Positions 26,547 to 35,986 of a DNA stretch of 64,000 nucleotides are shown here, piece by piece. The stretch is from the NCBI GenBank assembly GCA_013415695.1, contig JAAEEP010000001.1, forward strand, positions 132,621 through 196,620, written 5' to 3'. The translations under genes and the position numbers were made by a program. Origin of the DNA: Methanomassiliicoccales archaeon. GTDB lineage: Archaea; Thermoplasmatota; Thermoplasmata; Methanomassiliicoccales; JAAEEP01. The stretch's first letter is position 1. Every line of letters begins with the position of its first letter. The notes beneath the pieces were generated by a model that saw nothing but the letters and a program-made list of their open reading frames with translations, was not told where the DNA came from and ran no database searches.

Positions 26547-28070
26547 TTAGACCCTCTCGGCCCCCACTATCTCCACGCTCTCGCCCCCATGCTTGCTCTC
26601 TCTAGGCCTTACCTCCACCAGCAGGGGCATCTGTATATTGCCTCCCATCACCAGAGAGACACCGATCGGAAGGCGCTGGATCTCATCCGCCGTCCCTGAG
26701 GTAAGTCCTTCCACGGATTGGATAATGGCTTTCAGATCGTTGGGATTCGTGACCTTCAGAATCATTTGAGTGTTGCACTGGCTTAGGACATTCTTATCAA
26801 CCTTCGCTGCCCTCTGAGTGATTATTGTCAGACCTAGGCCGAACTTGCGACCTTCTGAGGCTATTGTCCTAAGAATCTTGTTCGACGAGACCGTACCCTG
26901 CTGTGGGCAGTAGTTGTGGGCTTCCTCCACCACCAGCATCATGGGCGGTATCTTGTCGACCTTTCTGAGCTCAAAGAGCGCGCCGCATATCCTGCTCACT
27001 ATGAGATCCTGAATGTCAGGAGGCGTGCCCTTCAGGTTGATTATCGTAGTCTTTCCCTTAACAACCAGTTCATCGATCCTGGTGCCCTTTGGAGCAAAGA
27101 TGTTCACTTCATTGAGATATTCCAGCTCCCCTATCAGTGCTGAATTCTGGTTCTCCTCATCCGCCTCTAGAATGTGAATGATATCCTTGAGAGTGTAATC
27201 CTTCTTCGCCCCTTTTACAAGTTCAATGGCCTTCCTGAGCGAAGTGAGGTAGGTTCTGACATTCTTTATATTCGTCAGGGCGAGAAGTTCCCTTGCCTCG
27301 ATGTTTCCCAAGGTGAAACTGAGAGGCTTCGCTTTCTTGTTGATCGTGGTTTCTGCCGCGAACTCTACTATCTTCTCGGAATAGCCTTTGGGTTTGACGT
27401 TGAAGTTGCGAGAGGTCTCCATGTTTGATCCTTTATCCCGCATTGACCCGTACTCTCCATGAGGATCGATTATCATTACAGTGACATCGTGCTTCATCAG
27501 TTCCTCAACTACAGCACCGCAGAGGAAACTCTTTCCACCACCAGTCTTGGCCAATATGCTGACATGCTTCTGGACCATGGAGTTGATGTCGATCTCTACC
27601 CGGATATCGTGGCCCATAAGAAGGCCAATATATGCTCCTGTATCCGTCCTCTCCTTCAGACCAACAACATCCCTTATCAGAGAATCCTTCGCCAGATGGA
27701 CGGAGTTGCCGGCCTTGAACGGCGTCCTGGGAACCTGAAGTAGATTCCTATCGTCCCTGAAGCCGATGATCTGCACCTTTGCGGTGACCTTTTCCTCGAT
27801 GTCCACGTCATGACCATCGGAGATCATCTTGGCCTTTTCCAGGGAAAGATCGGTTTTCCTTTCGACCTCCACTACTTGGCCTAACACCCATCCATCGAGC
27901 TCGTGCTCAGCTTGGACATACTCCATTCTTTCCACGCGGCCAGTGACCCTGAAGTTAAAGGATGTCGTTCCCACATTGCCATAGATCACACCAACCATCT
28001 CTGGCCCGGTCGAAGATATGTTAGAAGGAGCTTCTTGTTCTGGCATCTCCTGGACGGCATCGGAATCCAT
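26547..28070 (-). CDS. herA: HerA-type hexameric DNA helicase
   Basis: FtsK/HerA AAA translocase, 507 residues from the ATG at 28070. An N-terminal HAS-barrel (EMVGVIYGNVG) is followed by Walker A AKTGGGKS at 174-181 and Walker B MLVVEEAHN near 375, with the arginine finger ASEGRKFG. HerA acts with the NurA nuclease in end resection, together with Mre11-Rad50. None of these lie nearby here. The ATG at 28070 has GGGAAGGG six bases upstream; ATGs at 28076 and 28124 are in frame. Confidence 0.93.
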   Translation of the reverse strand: MDSDAVQEMPEQEAPSNISSTGPEMVGVIYGNVGTTSFNFRVTGRVERMEYVQAEHELDGWVLGQVVEVERKTDLSLEKAKMISDGHDVDIEEKVTAKVQIIGFRDDRNLLQVPRTPFKAGNSVHLAKDSLIRDVVGLKERTDTGAYIGLLMGHDIRVEIDINSMVQKHVSILAKTGGGKSFLCGAVVEELMKHDVTVMIIDPHGEYGSMRDKGSNMETSRNFNVKPKGYSEKIVEFAAETTINKKAKPLSFTLGNIEARELLALTNIKNVRTYLTSLRKAIELVKGAKKDYTLKDIIHILEADEENQNSALIGELEYLNEVNIFAPKGTRIDELVVKGKTTIINLKGTPPDIQDLIVSRICGALFELRKVDKIPPMMLVVEEAHNYCPQQGTVSSNKILRTIASEGRKFGLGLTIITQRAAKVDKNVLSQCNTQMILKVTNPNDLKAIIQSVEGLTSGTADEIQRLPIGVSLVMGGNIQMPLLVEVRPRESKHGGESVEIVGAERV

Positions 28071-28287
28071 TAACATCCCTTCCCGCGTGCTATATGAAGG
28101 GGTTTTGATAAAAGGTTTTGCCATCCGGTATCGGAACGATGGACTATCCATCTTGAGTCACGATGCACTTCATTAGGTGATGACGATGAATATGAAGCAA
28201 GGAATCCCTCACATTGATTCTGGTGAATCTCAAGGGATTAATCTTTCCTATCCGCATTCGAAATATGCAATCAAGACATGACTTAGA

Positions 28288-29193
28288 ATGGCACTGGTCG
28301 GGTCAAACATCAGGTATAAAGACCTAGACCCTTATTCACCTGGGATGATAGTCATCGGCGGGTCTTCTTCCAAGGGGTTATCAACCGACCTGGCCTCGGT
28401 TCTGGGTGTTGAATGCGAGCAGGCAAAGGTAAGGCGTTTTCCAGATAACGAGTGCTATGTTAGAATTGAGAAGGAGAACCTGGGCACCGAAGCAATCCTA
28501 GTCCAAAACTCCTACCCAGACAATAATTTCGTTGAGCTGCTCCTTCTGCAGGAAGCGGTCAGGAGTCTTGGCGTGGAAAAGCTGATCACGGTGGTTCCCT
28601 ACTTCGGTTACGCAAGGCAGGATAAGAGGTTCGAGGTTGGGGAGCCGATAAGCGCAAAAGTGATGGCCCATCACCTCCAGTTGAATTCGGATAGAATCAT
28701 CACTGTAGACATCCATACTCCGGCCATACTTGATTGGTTTAACGAAGCGGAGTCTGTGGACGTTGGGGCAGCTCCCGAAATAGGCAATTATTTCTCTGAA
28801 GCGGGAATTGATCTGGTGCTTGCCCCAGACCAAGGAGCATCGAAGAGAGCCGCGGAGGTGGCGTCCGTAATAGGAGTGGAATGGGACTACCTGGTCAAGA
28901 CAAGGCTGAGCGGGACTGAGGTGAAGATCTCACCAAAGAGCCTTGATGTCAGGGACAAGGATGTCCTTATTGTGGATGATATCATCTCTACCGGTGGGAC
29001 CATAATCGCCGCCACCAGGGAGCTGAGGAAGATGGGGGCGTCCACCGTAACAGCATCCTGCACCCATGGTCTCTTTGCCAAGGGTGCGCTTCCCAAACTG
29101 CGTGAGGAGTGCGACGCTATAGTATCTGCAAACACACTTGAAGGAGAAGTTTCCGAGATATCAGTTGCGCCCCAGATAGCCAAGGTTATCTGA
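28288..29193 (+). CDS. prs: Ribose-phosphate pyrophosphokinase (PRPP synthetase)
   Basis: Makes PRPP from ribose-5-phosphate and ATP. 301 residues. FGYARQDKRF (about 108-117) is the ATP loop, the PRPP signature is VLIVDDIISTGGT (about 226-238), and the flexible loop is KTRLSGTEV. The length is that of archaeal class III-like enzymes. The start may instead be the Met at 28345, since GMIVIGGSSS is the family's usual beginning. The product supports purine synthesis (purSLQ in this window) and supplies the pool linked to AMP salvage. Confidence 0.93.
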   Translation: MALVGSNIRYKDLDPYSPGMIVIGGSSSKGLSTDLASVLGVECEQAKVRRFPDNECYVRIEKENLGTEAILVQNSYPDNNFVELLLLQEAVRSLGVEKLITVVPYFGYARQDKRFEVGEPISAKVMAHHLQLNSDRIITVDIHTPAILDWFNEAESVDVGAAPEIGNYFSEAGIDLVLAPDQGASKRAAEVASVIGVEWDYLVKTRLSGTEVKISPKSLDVRDKDVLIVDDIISTGGTIIAATRELRKMGASTVTASCTHGLFAKGALPKLREECDAIVSANTLEGEVSEISVAPQIAKVI

Positions 29194-29263
29194 CCATACT
29201 AGTCCGGAAAGGTTTATACTGAAGCGGTGCATTGGTGCAACACCCCGCCCAAAGGTGTGGTCC

Positions 29264-30661
29264 ATGAAGAAGGAAGAAGACTTCAGCGAGTGGTATAACG
29301 AGATCGTCGAACGGGCGAACCTGACCGACAAGCGCTATCCCATAAAGGGAATGAACGTCTGGACGCCGTACGGATGGAAAATCATGAGGCTCATCGACTC
29401 CTTCATAAGAGAGGAGCTCGACGATACAGGCCATGACGAGGTGTGCTTCCCGCTCCTGATCCCAGAAACGGAGTTCGAGAAGGAAAAGGAGCACATCAAG
29501 GGGTTCGATGAGGAGGTCTACTGGGTCACCCACGCAGGTCTCAACGAGCTCGATGTGAGATTGGTGATGAGGCCTACTAGCGAGACCGCTATGTATCCAA
29601 TCTTTGCCCTATGGGTTCGCTCTCACAGCGATCTTCCCCTCAAGACCTACCAGATTGTGAACACCTTTAGGTACGAGACAAAGCAGACGCGTGCCTTCAT
29701 ACGGGTAAGGGAGATCCATTTCTTTGAGAGTCACACCTGCCACATTGACGAGGAGGACGCTCAAAGGCAGGTGGAGGAGGACTTCGAGATACTTGAGAAC
29801 CTCATGAAGAAGCTCTGCCTCTCTTACTTGCTCCTCAAAAGGACGGAATGGGACAAGTTCCCAGGTGCATACTATACCGTGGGAATAGACACCATAATGC
29901 CGGGGGGAAGGACTCTACAGCTTGGGAGCGTTCACCACTATAGGGATAACTTCTCTGTGCCGTTCGACATCAAGTACGAGGATATCGACGGCAGCTTGAA
30001 GCACACCCATCAAACCACATATGGCATGAGCGAGAGGCTTGTGGGCGCCATAGTAGGTGTTCACGGTGATGATCAGGGGCTAGTTCTGCCTCCCGATGTG
30101 GCACCATTCCAAGTGGTGATCGTGCCCATCCTCGCAAAAGGGAAATCAGAAGAAGTAATGAAACATTGCTATGCTCTCAGAGACAAGCTGAAGAATGAGG
30201 GTTTCAGGATCCATCTGGACGAGAGAGATGATCGACCGGGTAGCAAGTTCTACGATTGGGAGATAAAGGGTGTACCGCTCAGACTCGAACTGGGATCAAG
30301 GGATATCAAGGAAGCAGTGGTGACATTCTCGAGACGAGACCAAGGAATCAGAGGCACATTCAAGAGAGAGGAGCTGGCCGATAAGGTAAGATCACTCCTG
30401 AGCGAGATTTCTGAGGAGATGCGAAAGAAGGCCAAGGCGCAGTTGGAAGCGGCCGTGGTCACCATAGAATCACTGGATGAAGTTCCCAAGAAGATACTCA
30501 GAATGGGTTGGTGTGGATCGGAGGAATGCGGCAGGGAGATCGAGGAGACCACAGATCTCAACCTACTAGGGACCCCCTATGCCCCAGAGAATTTTAAAGG
30601 AAAATGCATCGTCTGCGGTAAGGAGACGTCCCGGTTGGTCTACGCTGCAAGGGCTATGTGA
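29264..30661 (+). CDS. proS: Prolyl-tRNA synthetase, archaeal/eukaryotic type
   Basis: 465 residues. Class II motifs: RPTSETAMYP (motif 2 region start), FRYETKQTRAFIRVREIHFFE (split: FRYETKQTRAFI, RVREIHFFE), and the motif 3 GVPLRLELGSRD. The C-terminal extra domain ends with paired cysteines CGSEECG and CIVCG, the zinc-binding part of this type. The ATG at 29264 has AAAGGTG at 29251-29257. It stands as a separate unit after prs. Confidence 0.95.
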   Translation: MKKEEDFSEWYNEIVERANLTDKRYPIKGMNVWTPYGWKIMRLIDSFIREELDDTGHDEVCFPLLIPETEFEKEKEHIKGFDEEVYWVTHAGLNELDVRLVMRPTSETAMYPIFALWVRSHSDLPLKTYQIVNTFRYETKQTRAFIRVREIHFFESHTCHIDEEDAQRQVEEDFEILENLMKKLCLSYLLLKRTEWDKFPGAYYTVGIDTIMPGGRTLQLGSVHHYRDNFSVPFDIKYEDIDGSLKHTHQTTYGMSERLVGAIVGVHGDDQGLVLPPDVAPFQVVIVPILAKGKSEEVMKHCYALRDKLKNEGFRIHLDERDDRPGSKFYDWEIKGVPLRLELGSRDIKEAVVTFSRRDQGIRGTFKREELADKVRSLLSEISEEMRKKAKAQLEAAVVTIESLDEVPKKILRMGWCGSEECGREIEETTDLNLLGTPYAPENFKGKCIVCGKETSRLVYAARAM

Positions 30662-30691
30662 TACCGACAGTAAAAGTTGAAGGTTGTATAT

Positions 30692-30904
30692 TCAGGCCGC
30701 TGGCTCCTTGACGGTTAGGAGCAGGCCTACGACACCTGAAACTATGAGAATGATCACGATGGAATACACTCCAATGTATTCCTTTGCGAAAATGTTCCAA
30801 CTTCCGTAGACCATGCCCCACACATAGAACATCGCTATTCCCAGAAAGATCAGGGCTATGGAGATGAACATCTTCAGGTTCTTGATGAAATCGGAACGCT
30901 CCAT
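30692..30904 (-). CDS. Small membrane protein, two predicted helices
   Basis: 70 residues, not recognised. Hydrophobic segments lie at about 10-32 and 43-65 and both ends are probably cytosolic. It lies in the gap between convergent proS and an unknown gene on the same strand, with 42 bases between. No partner or function can be inferred. Confidence 0.65.
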   Translation of the reverse strand: MERSDFIKNLKMFISIALIFLGIAMFYVWGMVYGSWNIFAKEYIGVYSIVIILIVSGVVGLLLTVKEPAA

Positions 30905-30946
30905 CGGGGGCGCTCAACGCCATCAGCATATAAAAACCCTTTTCCC

Positions 30947-31690
30947 TCATGATTTCTTGAAGGCTCTGAGAACATTTAGGATGCCATGACAGCGGCAGGA
31001 AGTGGCGATTCCCAGAAGCTGCCCTTCTCTGATATCTTGGAGAACATCCAGGGTTTTTTCGATGATGTCTCCCTTCAAGGTACCATAATGGCCTAACCAA
31101 GAGGTCACTGCAACAAATTCTCTATCTGTGCGTCCCCTGATTGCGTTCTTGATGATCTCATGCATAGGAGATGATATCACGTCACCTGTCACTGGGCAGA
31201 CGATAGGTTGCTTGCAGTCATCCATACATTCTCTGTCTGAGGGCATGCGACTCAACACAATAAGGCCGTTCTCCTGGTCATGAACCTGGATGATTTCATC
31301 TGGAAGCTGTCTGGCCACTTCAATGGAGGACTGGCTATCTGGTATCAGTCGGAATCCTCTCCGCCTGAGGTAAGACACCGAGAGCTTGGCAAGGAGATGC
31401 CCGGTTGCCCCTGGAACGACATACTCTGGAACCCTTTTTTCAATGATGTCGAGTAGAACCTCGGTCGCATCCCCCAACACAAGTGTGATTCGATCTTTTT
31501 TCCAGAATTCTTTCTGAGGGGGACACTGTAGGATCTCATCCGCTATTCCTTTGGCATGGCAGGTCGGATCCCTGTCAATAACTACAACAGCCCAACCTCT
31601 ACCCTTTCCCAGCAGGGCAGCATCACTGCCAATTCTTCCTCCACCGACGCAGACAAGCAACATGGAATCAATTGAAGACAGGTGATTCAT
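30947..31690 (-). CDS. Unrecognised Rossmann-like protein with a cysteine cluster
   Basis: 247 residues, no family recognised. The N-terminus LLVCVGGGRIGSDAALLGKG then VVIDRDP resembles a nucleotide-binding Rossmann fold of the TrkA-N kind. The middle has ECMDDCKQPIVCPVTGD with three Cys (about 153-164), followed near the end by CRCHG. These could hold an iron-sulphur cluster or zinc. A final helix is basic. The start may be the Met at about residue 10. It is divergent from Nnr with 106 bases between. Confidence 0.65.
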   Translation of the reverse strand: MNHLSSIDSMLLVCVGGGRIGSDAALLGKGRGWAVVVIDRDPTCHAKGIADEILQCPPQKEFWKKDRITLVLGDATEVLLDIIEKRVPEYVVPGATGHLLAKLSVSYLRRRGFRLIPDSQSSIEVARQLPDEIIQVHDQENGLIVLSRMPSDRECMDDCKQPIVCPVTGDVISSPMHEIIKNAIRGRTDREFVAVTSWLGHYGTLKGDIIEKTLDVLQDIREGQLLGIATSCRCHGILNVLRAFKKS

Positions 31691-31796
31691 ACCAAGGATA
31701 GAATGAGATCATGACCGATAAATTGGTCGCCAAGTTATTGAGAGAACCGTTTGATTCATAGCGTATGAAATTAATCTATAGGTTTGAGGGGGAAAC

Positions 31797-33371
31797 TTGA
31801 GGATCAGTACCGTCGCCCAGATGAGAAAGCTGGATAGGGGAGCAGGGGAGAATTACGGAATAGTTCCCTTAATGCTCATGGAAAACGCCGGCCTGGCCGT
31901 TTACGATGTCATAAAGGAGGAATTTGGCATAGAAGGCCGCAAATTCGCGATATTCTGCGGTCCTGGGAATAACGGAGGGGATGGTCTGGTAGTGGCGAGG
32001 AAAATACTCTCAAGCGGTGGCCTCCCCCAGGTTTATCTAATGAACCCCCCCGAGGAATATAAGGGAATCGCAAAGCAGAATTACGAGATACTGGACAGCC
32101 TTCCTGTCGAAATCATCTTGGTAGAATCAGTGGACGCGATCAGAAACAGGATCGTCCACTCAGATGCTATAGTGGACGGGATACTGGGAACGGGCATTAA
32201 GGGAGAACTTAAGGGAATCTACAGGGAGGTCATCGAGATGATAAACGATTTGGACCTTCCAGTGTTCAGCATCGATATCGCCTCTGGTGTCGTAGGGGAT
32301 ACTGGTGAAGTTCTGGGATCCGCCGTGCAGGCGGATGTTACGACCACCTTTGGATTGCCAAAGATCGGAAACATGTTGTACCCTGGCTTCGATCTCTGTG
32401 GAAAGCTCTATGTTTCTCATATCTCCTTTCCACCCGACCATTACAATTCAAAGGAGATAATGCTGGAAACAAGTAAGCCTAGCCAGTTACCAGAAAGAGC
32501 AAGGGATGGTCACAAGGGCACCTTCGGACAGGCTTTGTTCGTTGCTGGGGCATCGGGATACATGGGGGCCCCCTACTTCGCTGCAATGTCATTCTTGAAG
32601 GCGGGAGGGGGGTATTCCAGACTTGCCACACCTAGATCGATCTCACCCTTCCTTGCTTCAAAGGGTAGTGAGATAGTTCTCCATCCGATGGTGGAGACGG
32701 AATCTGGCAGCATTTCTCCGAGGAGTGAAGAGAGCATCTTCGAGATCACAGAAGGTATGGACTTTACCGTTTTAGGACCTGGTCTTTCTCTGGATCAAGG
32801 AACTGGGCAGCTAGTTCGAGGACTCACTAGCAGAATAAAAGTGCCCCTGCTCATAGATGGCGACGGCATTACTGCAGTGTGCCAAGACCTCGATTGTGTC
32901 CGGAATAGGGAAGGTCCAACGGTCCTTACGCCTCATCCTGGTGAAATGGCAAAGATTGCTGGAATTACCATTGGGGAGGTGCTTTCCGACCGTTTTGAAA
33001 TACTGAGGAACTCCTGTGCGGATCTGAATGCTATAATCGTTCTCAAGACCGCCCACTCAATGATAGGCACTCCAGATGGTCGTTGCTTCATGAATCTCAG
33101 CGGAAACCCGGGCATGGGTTCTGCGGGCAGTGGGGATGTTCTCACCGGAACGATCGCGGCGATGTACGGATTAGGACTTGAGTTCGAGGATGCGGTCAGG
33201 ACAGGGGTATTCATTCATGGATTCTCAGGAGATCTCGCAGCCAATGAGAAAGGAGAGGACGGTATCACTGCACAGGATGTCCTGGACTTCCTTCCAATAG
33301 CCATGAGATTGTTCAGAGATGAGTACTGGGAAATCATTAAAGATGAATACGGAAAGGTGTACGTTGTCTGA
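31797..33371 (+). CDS. nnr: Bifunctional NAD(P)H-hydrate epimerase/dehydratase
   Basis: Repairs damaged NADH and NADPH hydrates. 524 residues: YjeF-N epimerase domain at about 1-215 with GNNGGDG and the SxDIPSG-like DIASGV, then the ribokinase-like dehydratase from about 225 with GPGLS, TPHPGEM and the anion hole in NPGMGSAGSGDVLTG. The TTG start at 31797 has GAGGGGG at about 31786-31792; it opens MRISTVAQM, the usual family start. Full length, no breaks. Confidence 0.94.
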   Translation: MRISTVAQMRKLDRGAGENYGIVPLMLMENAGLAVYDVIKEEFGIEGRKFAIFCGPGNNGGDGLVVARKILSSGGLPQVYLMNPPEEYKGIAKQNYEILDSLPVEIILVESVDAIRNRIVHSDAIVDGILGTGIKGELKGIYREVIEMINDLDLPVFSIDIASGVVGDTGEVLGSAVQADVTTTFGLPKIGNMLYPGFDLCGKLYVSHISFPPDHYNSKEIMLETSKPSQLPERARDGHKGTFGQALFVAGASGYMGAPYFAAMSFLKAGGGYSRLATPRSISPFLASKGSEIVLHPMVETESGSISPRSEESIFEITEGMDFTVLGPGLSLDQGTGQLVRGLTSRIKVPLLIDGDGITAVCQDLDCVRNREGPTVLTPHPGEMAKIAGITIGEVLSDRFEILRNSCADLNAIIVLKTAHSMIGTPDGRCFMNLSGNPGMGSAGSGDVLTGTIAAMYGLGLEFEDAVRTGVFIHGFSGDLAANEKGEDGITAQDVLDFLPIAMRLFRDEYWEIIKDEYGKVYVV

Positions 33372-33440
33372 TCCTAAACAGTATCAAACGATTGTTAATA
33401 GGATACGTCTTTATACTCCATTTGATAGATTGTGGTAGCC

Positions 33441-33953
33441 GTGCAGGAAAGAGGTTACTTCTCAAAACGATTGGACATTTGCAAGGATTTGCCCGACATT
33501 TTCGAGTTGGTCAAGGACGCCGTGAGGCAGTGCACTGGTTGGCAGCGCGCCGGCCTAATGCTGGGACTGGCAGATCTTGGAGGAGGCCCTCAGGGATTCA
33601 TCGGAGCGTATTATCCCGTTGCTTCAAATATCATAGTGATGAACAAGCTGCCGCTGAGAAATATCGAGCAGACTGAACATAGCTTATACAAGCCTTACGC
33701 TTTCCACATTCTGCTTCATGAGTATCTGCACTCCCTCGGTTTGTTGGATGAGAGCACTACAAGGGCAAAGGTGCATGAGATAAGTTCTGCACTTTTCGGA
33801 GAAGACCATATTGTGACAAAGATCGCATCAGATCTGTCCAGCTTCGTTCCGAAGCTGATCTATCCGGACCAAGAGTGGTCACCGCCCGAAGATACGGGAC
33901 TGCAGCTCATAAAGGGATTTGATAGGTCCAGCACAGATCCGTACATATACTGA
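33441..33953 (+). CDS. Metzincin-like zinc protease-fold protein
   Basis: 170 residues from the GTG at 33441; a GTG at 33432 is an alternative. The helix FHILLHEYLHSLGLLDE matches HExxHxxGxxD, the zinc site of metzincin proteases in which an Asp is the third ligand. No signal peptide or membrane segment is seen, so it is probably cytosolic. TTTATAC at 33409-33416 would serve as a TATA box for a leaderless start at 33441. The family is not otherwise recognised and activity is unproven. Confidence 0.7.
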   Translation: MQERGYFSKRLDICKDLPDIFELVKDAVRQCTGWQRAGLMLGLADLGGGPQGFIGAYYPVASNIIVMNKLPLRNIEQTEHSLYKPYAFHILLHEYLHSLGLLDESTTRAKVHEISSALFGEDHIVTKIASDLSSFVPKLIYPDQEWSPPEDTGLQLIKGFDRSSTDPYIY

Positions 33954-34170
33954 ACCGAATAGTGTATGTTCCACCTCGACTTCCATTCGCTTCTTCTTAA
34001 TTGAAAGAAACTCAGCTCTCTTATTTCCCGATGATAATCTTTCATTCAAATGATCTAGCCAGTCTATGGAATGAGTATTTCGGAAATATCATGTACAATG
34101 TTTTCGTCCAAATATTGATCCTGAGTGAGGTGAAAGAATAAAAAGGGTTAGAGACTAGGCGGAAGAAGAC

Positions 34171-34443
34171 TCACTCCTTCATGAAAACCTGGGTTACTCC
34201 AGTCTTACCCATTGAACCGCCAAGAATTGAGCCGAGGGTTATCAGGGCTGCTGCTATGACGCCCATATTCGGGTCCAAGCTCTCGCTGAATACCACATCG
34301 GCCGCAACGTTCACTACGAATAGCAAGATGATGAACCATACGATGCTCAAGATAATGAGCACGACGGCAGCAACGATCATCATTACTATCGCTTTAATTG
34401 CATCGTTCATTTTCAAAACCTCCTCATGGAAGTTGTCAGACAT
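34171..34443 (-). CDS. Small membrane protein, two to three hydrophobic segments
   Basis: 90 residues, not recognised. Segments at about 16-46 (long, perhaps one helix with a bend) and 62-80 are hydrophobic; the loop between them is acidic. It has no obvious signal peptide or cysteines. An AT-rich stretch lies upstream. Stands alone, with about 200 bases free of genes on each side. Confidence 0.6.
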   Translation of the reverse strand: MSDNFHEEVLKMNDAIKAIVMMIVAAVVLIILSIVWFIILLFVVNVAADVVFSESLDPNMGVIAAALITLGSILGGSMGKTGVTQVFMKE

Positions 34444-34646
34444 TACATTCTTAGAGATATCATTTAAATCTTTTTACTATTGAACTCAGCGAAATTCATC
34501 ATGTCTTCCGTCATATGTAAGAAGAATCTCGATGAATCATCTACATTGACTGGTAATACTCAATAGGAGGAATTCAATCATTAAGAATGGGGCATCTCAT
34601 TGGTGTCGTGACTAATGCTCACCAATTGCGAGATTATTGGAGATTC

Positions 34647-35243
34647 TCAGCTCACTAGAGAGTTATATACGCCATCCAAATTCCAGCCTTGTGTTGCAGA
34701 TATCTCGATAATAGTTTTTTCAAATCCAGATTCCCTCACTTGGATTTTGATATTCTCCACAGTGCTTGGTTCCACCTCATCGATCTTGTTGATGAAGATA
34801 GCCTCAGCGGAACCGATCTGGTTCTGGAGTGGGATGGCCAGAACTTTCCTATATATGTCAAATCGGGACGCATCCAGGATGACGATGGTTCTAATCCTGT
34901 CAAAAGGAGGACCAGTGTATTTATCAAGAGTCTTAAGGATCATTCTTGGATCTGCAATCCCACTAGGTTCGATGATTACATAGTCCGGCTCAATCTCTTC
35001 CACAACTTTCTCGATGGTACTGGTCAGGAAGGATCCAAGGGTACAGCAAATGCAGCCTCCCCAAAACTCCTTGACCTTCAGACCATTTTTCTCCATCAAT
35101 TTGCCATCAACACCGATCTTCCCAAAATCGTTGACAATAATAGCTACCTTCTTCCCATCATTCTCGTGGATCTTCTGAACAACTGAAAGTATCGTTGAGG
35201 TTTTTCCTGAGCCCAGGAACCCTGAGATTATGAGCATCTCCAT
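34647..35243 (-). CDS. CobW/COG0523-type GTPase, GTPase domain only
   Basis: 198 residues. ISGFLGSGKTS (about 6-16) is the P-loop, GGCICCTLG (about 62-70) is the metal-chaperone CxCC motif, and FINKIDEVEP carries the NKxD base-specificity site. Family members deliver zinc, cobalt or nickel to client enzymes. The C-terminal CobW domain is missing, so this is a minimal form. No client gene lies nearby. The gene start is near a TATA-like TATATAC further upstream on the minus strand. Confidence 0.85.
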   Translation of the reverse strand: MEMLIISGFLGSGKTSTILSVVQKIHENDGKKVAIIVNDFGKIGVDGKLMEKNGLKVKEFWGGCICCTLGSFLTSTIEKVVEEIEPDYVIIEPSGIADPRMILKTLDKYTGPPFDRIRTIVILDASRFDIYRKVLAIPLQNQIGSAEAIFINKIDEVEPSTVENIKIQVRESGFEKTIIEISATQGWNLDGVYNSLVS

Positions 35244-35311
35244 GATAGCACCCCGATAGTCCGCCTAGAAGTAGAGCTAACGGTATATATCATTAGGCTT
35301 CATAGGTCACC

Positions 35312-35981
35312 TTATTGTCTTCCTGTGGCTTCAGTGAGAGGGGTAACATTGCTCTTGGTGAAGAAGCCGTCGAAATCTCCATACCGATGGATGTACTCAT
35401 TGACCAATAGCGTACTGGGAAGTGGTTCTGTTAAGGTCTGTTTCAGTCCCTCGCCCGGGGATCCAACGAGATCTATCGGAAATTCCTGTCCGTTATCCAT
35501 CAGGGCTTGATATGTTTCCTCAATATCCACTGTTTGGAATGCCAGATGATGACCCCCTGGGCCCGTAATTATGCACGAATGTCTCCGTTGGTCCTGAACC
35601 TGGTCCAGAATAGTCAGATATTCCAGACGTGAAGACCATAGCGAAGTCCTCTTGTGAAGGTCTGGAAACGCTGGTGATCGAGTTGAAAACCTTGACATAG
35701 ATGGCGAAGTCGAAGTGTTAGTTGGTGAGGGAAATGAACTCGAGTATCGCGTGATCCCTATGCTCAGCGTGGATCCTAGTCGCTGCGTGATCCAATTTCC
35801 CAATCTTCTCAAGGAAGTCCTTCCTGGGTTCAACATCCCAATCCAACGGATCGCTTGATAACTGCCGGTAATTCTTCCTGATTCCGTGTCACTAGATGAA
35901 GCCCGGTGAATTACCAATGAATCTCGATGGGGTTGTCTGTATGAAAGAGTAACCGTCACCTTGAACCAAGTGATCGGTCAT
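35312..35981 (-). pseudogene. Decayed VOC-domain protein, 4-hydroxyphenylpyruvate dioxygenase-like
   Basis: Pieces in more than one frame join into a two-domain vicinal-oxygen-chelate protein. They read SDPLDWDVEPRKDF and KLDHAATRIHAEHRD, then AILEFISLTN, FDFAIYVKVFNSITSV, EDFAMVFTSGISDYSG and TFVHNYGPRG. After a frame change they read HHLAFQTVDIEETY and GLKQTLTEPLPSTLLV, ending YGDFDGFFTKSNVT. Breaks: TAA at 35913-35911 after IEIHW, TAA at 35720-35718 after LTN, a one-base surplus in the G run 35553-35557, and a change of frame near 35860. It is a dead gene, not a 215-residue protein. Confidence 0.8.
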
Positions 35982-35986
35982 GAAGC

